From positions 1 to 10,387 of the forward strand of contig QEXZ01000050.1 in the NCBI GenBank assembly GCA_003160755.1: a stretch of DNA of 10,387 bases, in the 5' to 3' direction. Origin of the DNA: Methanomicrobiales archaeon (lineage in GTDB: Archaea; Halobacteriota; Syntropharchaeia; Alkanophagales; Methanospirareceae). A program made the translations under genes and the position numbers. The notes under the pieces are model-generated. The model ran no database searches and was not told the DNA's origin. It saw only the letters and a program-made list of their open reading frames with translations. Of this stretch, positions 7,641 through 10,387 are shown in pieces. Position 1 is the stretch's first letter, and each line of letters starts with the position of its first letter.

Positions 7641-8281
7641 TTTTCCAGTTCCTCCGAAGAAAGCAGGATTGGTGCCTGTGTCTGTGTCTCACCCGTTAAA
7701 ATTCTGTCTAATTGGTAGATAGCAAGGATGTAATCCTTCATTTCTATCTCTTCTTTCTCCTTAGCGTGGTTAACGTCAGAAAGTGCTTCGATGCTAGAAA
7801 TCATGTCTTTCGTTTCTTTTGGTATGCGCCCCGTCAGGTCGTATAAGTCGAGGATTTTGTCTAATTTCTCCTTTCCTATGTTAGAGAGCGAGTTATCAGC
7901 CCATTTCATCAGTTGCGTAAGTGCGAAAATGTCAATTTTTTCTGCACCTTCGCCTGTTATCTTTGCCAGCTTTTTCATTTCCTCTCTATCTCCATCCCTA
8001 TCTCTTCTTGTAGTTGTAGCTGTAGCCACCTGGGCTATTTCAGGCTCAAATTCAGGTTCATGTTCTGGTTTAGGCACTACTTCTACTTCTTCCAGTGGTA
8101 TCCTTTCTTCTTTTTCTCTTATTTCTGTCTCAGGGGTGGATTTCTTCAACTGCTCGATATTAACGAAAGGGTTTTCGAGGTTATTCATGGTCTCACGTAA
8201 GTCAACGAGAACCTTTTTTATCTCGCTTTTCACCAGTTTTACTTCGCCTTCCAGTACGTTTATTCGCTCATTTAGTTCCAT
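7625..8281 (-). CDS. Archaellum accessory protein, FlaC/FlaD(E)-type (ArlC/D)
   Basis: 218 residues from the ATG at 8281; the in-frame ORF extends upstream to 8437 but the ribosome site (GGAGG at 8291-8295) and the improbable upstream residues favour this start. Residues 1-48 form a coiled coil (LNERINVLEGEVKLVKSEIKKV) ending in an ENPF motif, as in FlaC. Residues 49-85 are a Glu/Pro-rich linker, and 86-105 are charged. Residues 106-218 form a helical domain (KIDIFALTQLMKWADNSLS; LDKILDLYDLTGRIPKE) matching the FlaD/FlaE type. These cytosolic proteins surround the motor and, in haloarchaea, link it to the chemotaxis adaptor CheF. Only one such gene is present, where many euryarchaea have separate flaC, flaD and flaE, so this may carry both functions in one chain. 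Confidence 0.88.
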   Translation of the reverse strand: MELNERINVLEGEVKLVKSEIKKVLVDLRETMNNLENPFVNIEQLKKSTPETEIREKEERIPLEEVEVVPKPEHEPEFEPEIAQVATATTTRRDRDGDREEMKKLAKITGEGAEKIDIFALTQLMKWADNSLSNIGKEKLDKILDLYDLTGRIPKETKDMISSIEALSDVNHAKEKEEIEMKDYILAIYQLDRILTGETQTQAPILLSSEELEKWLKV

Positions 8282-8290
8282 TTTTCTTAG

Positions 8291-8295
8291 CCTCC
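8291..8295 (-). promoter_or_regulatory. GGAGG ribosome site deciding the FlaC/D start
   Basis: Nine bases before ATG 8281 on the minus strand. It overrides the ATG at 8437, whose extra residues include a Phe-rich stretch produced by the A/T tracts of the spacer. Confidence 0.7.
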
Positions 8296-8332
8296 TTTTT
8301 TTTCTATTTCCTTTGGTAAAACTTTCTTTTAA

Positions 8333-8378
8333 GAAGAAAAAAATAAAAAAGGGGGAAGGGAGGATAAAAAAATAAAAA
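8333..8378 (-). terminator. Tandem T-tracts after flaB, possible partial terminator
   Basis: In the 173-base spacer between flaB and the FlaC/D gene, the minus strand has two T-rich runs: one at 8366-8378, directly after ggggtttgagggg, and one at 8333-8350, directly after a C-rich run. Oligo-T runs in the nontemplate strand are the core signal for archaeal intrinsic termination. Placed 77 bases after the flaB stop, they could end most transcripts after the abundant archaellin and let fewer continue into the motor genes. No strong hairpin was seen. This is a reading of the sequence, not proof. Confidence 0.45.
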
Positions 8379-8454
8379 CCCCTCAAACCCCTTACTTTGG
8401 TCTTTCTGCAAGTTCTTGACTGGTCGTTTTCTGGCACTGGCTTCGGTTTGGGCG

Positions 8455-9060
8455 TTAGTACATTACCATAACCGCATCAATGGTTGGTGGTGTCTCCTTA
8501 GTAAATGTCATTACTGCGCCCTCTGCGGGTTTAAATTCCATCGTAAATTCTGCGTTTGTTGACTCAGTAGCATTATTCAGCATTGAGCTGGTTGGAACGG
8601 TGATAGTTATCTCTGCCTTCTCTCCGTATTCCAATACATTATCTTCGTCACTGTCTCCGACCCACGATCTCGTCCACTCTGTACTGTTGGTATAAACCAG
8701 TTCATCTCTGTATGAGACTACAAACCACTGATCAGTTTGATTCTCACTACTATTATCTGATATACGAATTGGATTGTGCCCTGCGGTAAGCTGAATCGTT
8801 GCAATTATATAGTCTACTGTTTCAGCACCACTCGCGTTACCTTTTCCGATTACGTCACCGCTAAGTGTACATGAAGAAGTTGCCATCCCAACACCCGTAT
8901 GCACGACTTGCTTGGCTTTTTCTGTGGTGAAGAACCCCGCGTTCAGCACTACGTAAGCAAACACGGCAGCGACGACAATGAACGCGGTCAGCACGATTGC
9001 GGCTTCCAGACCAGTGAACCCCCTTTTGTCTTTCCTAAACGATTTTCTTTTTTGTTTCAT
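8455..9060 (-). CDS. flaB: Archaellin precursor FlaB (ArlB), filament subunit
   Basis: 201 residues from the ATG at 9060, set by AGGAGGT ten bases upstream; an ORF reaching 9261 is only open frame through the promoter. The class III leader MKQKRKSFRKDKRG should be cut by the prepilin peptidase FlaK/PibD after Gly14, leaving the mature start FTGLEAAIVLTAF. The hydrophobic helix (15-44, ending LNAGFFTTEKA) forms the filament core. The remaining beta-rich outer domain contains five N-glycosylation sequons (Asn 76, 103, 107, 125, 163), consistent with glycosylated archaellins. The GFFTTEKAKQVVHTGV stretch is highly typical of methanomicrobial-type archaellins. It is the only archaellin gene in the window and the first gene of the operon, with the strongest ribosome site. 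Confidence 0.97.
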   Translation of the reverse strand: MKQKRKSFRKDKRGFTGLEAAIVLTAFIVVAAVFAYVVLNAGFFTTEKAKQVVHTGVGMATSSCTLSGDVIGKGNASGAETVDYIIATIQLTAGHNPIRISDNSSENQTDQWFVVSYRDELVYTNSTEWTRSWVGDSDEDNVLEYGEKAEITITVPTSSMLNNATESTNAEFTMEFKPAEGAVMTFTKETPPTIDAVMVMY

Positions 9061-9070
9061 TTTTTTTAAT

Positions 9071-9077
9071 ACCTCCT
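9071..9077 (-). promoter_or_regulatory. AGGAGGT ribosome site of flaB
   Basis: A perfect Shine-Dalgarno sequence ten bases before the flaB ATG. It fixes the archaellin start at 9060 and fits high expression. Confidence 0.85.
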
Positions 9078-9100
9078 GACAAAAAGATAAAAGAGGGGGG

Positions 9101-9109
9101 TATTTAAAA
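9101..9109 (-). promoter_or_regulatory. Probable TATA box of the archaellum operon
   Basis: The minus strand reads TTTTAAATA here. With the usual archaeal spacing of about 25 bases, transcription would begin near 9080, giving a leader of about 20 bases that just includes the ribosome site. A second AT-rich candidate (ttaaatatatttt, within 9143-9157) would give a longer leader. The choice is inferred from spacing only. Confidence 0.5.
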
Positions 9110-9141
9110 GTTAAGATAGCATCAATTTTTTTTATTAAATA

Positions 9142-9160
9142 TCTTAAAATATATTTAAGA
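9142..9160. promoter_or_regulatory. 19-base dyad in the divergent flaB/regulator spacer, candidate operator
   Basis: TCTTAAA, five bases, TTTAAGA: perfect 7-base arms lying upstream of the probable flaB TATA box and of the divergent regulator's TATA box. A further copy of the half-site, ttaagat, lies at 9111-9117, next to the flaB TATA box. This is the size expected for a dimeric winged-helix protein, and the neighbouring genes encode such proteins. The spacer is very AT-rich, so chance is possible. Confidence 0.35.
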
Positions 9161-9191
9161 GTATTGAACAATTTTTTAAAGATTACAAAAA

Positions 9192-9200
9192 GTATATATG
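9192..9200 (+). promoter_or_regulatory. TATA box of the first winged-helix gene
   Basis: GTATATATG is centred 29 bases before the ATG at 9225, so the transcript would start at or within a few bases of that ATG (leaderless or nearly so). The upstream in-frame ATG at 9198 lies inside this box and is therefore not a likely start. Confidence 0.6.
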
Positions 9201-9224
9201 GTGTGTAAAATAAAAGTGGAAGCG

Positions 9225-9542
9225 ATGAAAACATTGGAGAAGATGTTTGGAAATAATACATACATCAGGGTAATACTCCTATTCTATAACAACGGTGGCT
9301 ACTTCAATAACATCACTGGACTTGCAAAGATGCTGGATAAGAGCCACGTTACCGTTAGAAAAGTCGTTTCTGACCTCATAGAGGCAGAGATATTAAGCGA
9401 ATTGAATATAGGGATGTCGAAGGTGATAAAGATAAATGAGAACAGCCCATATACCGAGGCGCTTTTCAATTTCATTAATTCCATGCGCAGTATAAATGAG
9501 AACAAGAGTATAGGGGCGATAATAGAGCAGAGAACAGAGTGA
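9225..9542 (+). CDS. Winged-helix DNA-binding regulator (copy 1), divergent from flaB
   Basis: 105 residues. The ATG at 9225 is chosen over 9198 because it sits about 29 bases from a TATA box and because it aligns exactly with the start of the paralogue at 9680. The N-terminal 95 residues form a compact winged-helix fold: a first helix (YIRVILLFYNN), a helix-turn-helix (ITGLAKMLDKSHVTVRKVVSDL, residues about 30-51), then the wing (ILSELNIGMSKVIKIN, 56-71) and a C-terminal helix (ALFNFINSMRS) probably for dimerisation. It resembles MarR/ArsR-like archaeal regulators. Its position opposite flaB suggests control of the archaellum operon, as the small winged-helix activator EarA does in Methanococcus, but homology to EarA cannot be decided here. 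It shares 67 of 105 residues with copy 2. Confidence 0.87.
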   Translation: MKTLEKMFGNNTYIRVILLFYNNGGYFNNITGLAKMLDKSHVTVRKVVSDLIEAEILSELNIGMSKVIKINENSPYTEALFNFINSMRSINENKSIGAIIEQRTE

Positions 9543-9591
9543 GCAAGGTCATGAACCGGCTGATTTTAGACACTGAGTTACCAATTAGATA

Positions 9592-9621
9592 GACGCAGAT
9601 TAACACTGATTGACGCAGATA
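9592..9621 (+). repeat. Three 10-base tandem units between the two regulator genes
   Basis: Units gacgcagatt (9592-9601), aacactgatt (9602-9611) and gacgcagata (9612-9621) follow each other without gaps; units 1 and 3 share nine bases. The pattern matches the 10-base period of the element at 71-106. It lies upstream of the second regulator's promoter and codes for nothing. Confidence 0.65.
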
Positions 9622-9648
9622 ACAAAAATTAAAAATAAAAATTATTTT

Positions 9649-9657
9649 TATATATAA
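9649..9657 (+). promoter_or_regulatory. TATA box of the second winged-helix gene
   Basis: TATATATAA is centred 27 bases before the ATG at 9680, implying a leaderless transcript; no ribosome site precedes the ATG. An 8-base inverted repeat (taaaaata at 9630-9637, tattttta at 9643-9650, five-base spacer) lies immediately upstream and overlaps the edge of the box. Confidence 0.65.
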
Positions 9658-9679
9658 TACAAAGTAAAATGTTCAATAT

Positions 9680-10018
9680 ATGGAAATATTGGAGAAGACA
9701 TTTGGAAATAGTACTCATCTTGAGCTAATACTCCTGTTCTACAATAACCCGAGGTACGTCACCAATATCACTAAACTCGCATACACACTCGATAAAAGCC
9801 ACGTTACCGTCAGGAAAGCTATTTCTGACCTCGTAGCCGCGGGCATACTAACTGAACTGGACATTGGGAAATCACGTGTAATAAGGATTAATGAGGACAG
9901 CCCCTATACTGAGACGCTATTTAATTTCATCAATACCGTGCGAAGTGTAAAAGAAAAGAGAGGTATAGAGGAGATAATAGAGAAAAGGTCAGAGAGGGCT
10001 GTTTCAAGAAGGTTTTGA
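9680..10018 (+). CDS. Winged-helix DNA-binding regulator (copy 2), tandem paralogue
   Basis: 112 residues. It aligns without gaps to copy 1 with 67 of 105 identities (64%). The most conserved parts are ILLFYNN, the recognition region LDKSHVTVRK, and the SPYTE...LFNFIN segment. The recognition helix is almost unchanged, so both copies may bind the same or similar DNA, while the first helix and wing differ more. It has an extra basic tail ending AVSRRF that copy 1 lacks. It has its own TATA box and a terminator behind it, so it is a separate transcription unit. Probable role: regulator, possibly of the archaellum operon or of the neighbouring ATPase gene; the target is unknown. Confidence 0.87.
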   Translation: MEILEKTFGNSTHLELILLFYNNPRYVTNITKLAYTLDKSHVTVRKAISDLVAAGILTELDIGKSRVIRINEDSPYTETLFNFINTVRSVKEKRGIEEIIEKRSERAVSRRF

Positions 10019-10022
10019 GATG

Positions 10023-10066
10023 AAGCGGGATTTGCCAATTTTCAACCCCCGCTTATCTCTTTTTAT
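10023..10066 (+). terminator. Hairpin plus T-rich terminator after the second regulator
   Basis: Perfect 7-base arms AAGCGGG (10023-10029) and CCCGCTT (10048-10054) with an 18-base loop are followed within six bases by a T-run and further T/A-rich sequence. It begins five bases after the stop codon. Confidence 0.6.
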
Positions 10067-10131
10067 ATATATTTTTAAACTCATTTTTTAAAAAAATAAA
10101 TTACCACAACACATTTTATAATGGGCAGGCT

Positions 10132-10141
10132 TATTTAAAAT
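10132..10141 (+). promoter_or_regulatory. TATA box of the ATPase gene
   Basis: TATTTAAAAT is centred about 27 bases before the ATG at 10164, the same geometry as the two regulator promoters. No ribosome site is seen before the ATG, so the message is probably leaderless. Confidence 0.55.
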
Positions 10142-10163
10142 ACATGGGCATTTTAACTTAACT

Positions 10164-10387
10164 ATGCACGAAGTGGAAAGCGCACTTAAGTCAATGGAAG
10201 GCTATACCATTTTGCTTAAAGGAGCTCCCGGCACTGGAAAGACCACGTATGCGGTGACGCTTCTTGAACAATTATGCCTGGGAGATGCGAAAGGCGTTTA
10301 TATATCAACTCGTATTGAGCCTGCTGCGCTATATAAACAGTTTCCGGGGATGGAAAAGCGGGTTCCGAAGAAGAATATTATTGATGC
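10164..10387 (+). CDS. KaiC/GvpD-like P-loop ATPase, 5' part only
   Basis: 74 codons are visible before the window ends, so this is the N-terminus of a longer protein. It begins MHEVESALKSMEGYTILLKG and has a Walker A motif GAPGTGKT at residues 20-27, followed by a helix (TYAVTLLEQLCL) and a strand (GVYISTRIEPAALYKQFP). This opening, with a short strand into the P-loop and then VYISTR, is typical of the KaiC/RAD55/GvpD group of RecA-fold ATPases in archaea. The Walker B and any C-terminal domain lie outside the window, so the subfamily and function cannot be settled. It follows a terminator and has its own promoter; a functional link to the regulators or archaellum is not shown. Confidence 0.8.
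   Translation, partial: MHEVESALKSMEGYTILLKGAPGTGKTTYAVTLLEQLCLGDAKGVYISTRIEPAALYKQFPGMEKRVPKKNIID

Noticed and set aside
7791..8375. Plus-strand ORF of 194 codons opposite the FlaC/D gene
   Set aside because: Antisense to a recognised archaellum gene, Ser/Phe-rich low complexity, ends in an A-tract giving a Lys-rich tail.
8282..8437. 52-residue N-terminal extension of the FlaC/D protein with a hydrophobic Phe-rich segment
   Set aside because: No ribosome site at 8437, while GGAGG sits correctly for 8281; the hydrophobic stretch comes from the T-tracts of the spacer.
9061..9261. 67-residue N-terminal extension of flaB
   Set aside because: It crosses the promoter and ribosome site and would bury the preflagellin leader, which must be at the N-terminus.
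9257..9262. TACATA, which I recall as the EarA-binding consensus in Methanococcus
   Set aside because: It occurs inside the first regulator's coding sequence (in the Thr-Tyr-Ile codons), about 200 bases from flaB; no copy on either strand was seen in the promoter spacer 9061-9224.
1..10387. CRISPR arrays, tRNA or rRNA genes, insertion sequences
   Set aside because: I saw no regularly spaced long repeats, no cloverleaf-like or rRNA sequence, and no transposase; the short 10-base units are too short and lack spacers.

Overview
The window carries an archaellum (archaeal flagellum) operon of a euryarchaeon on the minus strand, from about 9060 down to about 129. Two small winged-helix regulator genes and the start of a P-loop ATPase gene lie on the plus strand to its right. 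The evidence for an archaeon is a class III preflagellin leader, the gene order flaB-flaC/D-flaF-flaG-flaH-flaI-flaJ (also called arlB to arlJ), TATA boxes 27-29 bases upstream of start codons (leaderless-type promoters), and strong AGGAGG-like ribosome sites inside the operon. FlaC/D-type proteins, and no FlaX, point to Euryarchaeota. The archaellin N-terminus (GFTGLEAAIVL) resembles those of Methanomicrobia-related lineages. An ANME-1 or related methane-cycling archaeon is possible, but that is only an impression.

Layout, right to left along the operon: the promoter and a strong ribosome site precede flaB, the single archaellin. About 170 bases with two T-tracts follow, possibly a partial terminator. 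Then come a single FlaC/FlaD-type protein, flaF, flaG, flaH, flaI and flaJ, with gaps of 1-27 bases or short overlaps. The operon does not stop at flaJ. Three more genes follow in the same direction with gaps of about 10-40 bases: a Glu-rich cytosolic protein, a 70-residue two-helix membrane protein, and a 564-residue surface protein. The last has eight calcium-binding (thrombospondin type 3-like) repeats, a probable beta-rich domain, a Pro/Ser/Thr linker, one C-terminal membrane helix and a basic cytosolic tail. These three are not part of the classical archaellum gene set and are the most interesting content of the window.

Plus strand, 9192-10387: two tandem paralogous winged-helix genes (64% identical by a gap-free hand alignment), each with its own TATA box and probably leaderless. 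The first is divergent from flaB across a 164-base AT-rich spacer that contains a 19-base dyad. They are good candidates for archaellum regulators, by analogy with EarA, but this is not shown. A hairpin plus T-rich terminator follows the second gene, then the promoter and 5' end of a KaiC/GvpD-like ATPase that is cut by the window edge.

How it fits together: FlaB is the filament; FlaF and FlaG are the periplasmic stator/anchor pair; FlaH, FlaI and FlaJ form the motor; FlaC/D is the cytosolic ring or chemotaxis link. The three downstream genes could add a calcium-dependent surface anchor or adhesin connected to the cytosolic side. The prepilin peptidase (FlaK/PibD) and the chemotaxis genes are not in this window. 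Short intergenic repeats with a 10-base period occur at both the left edge and between the two regulator genes. No gene-free stretch exceeds 300 bases.
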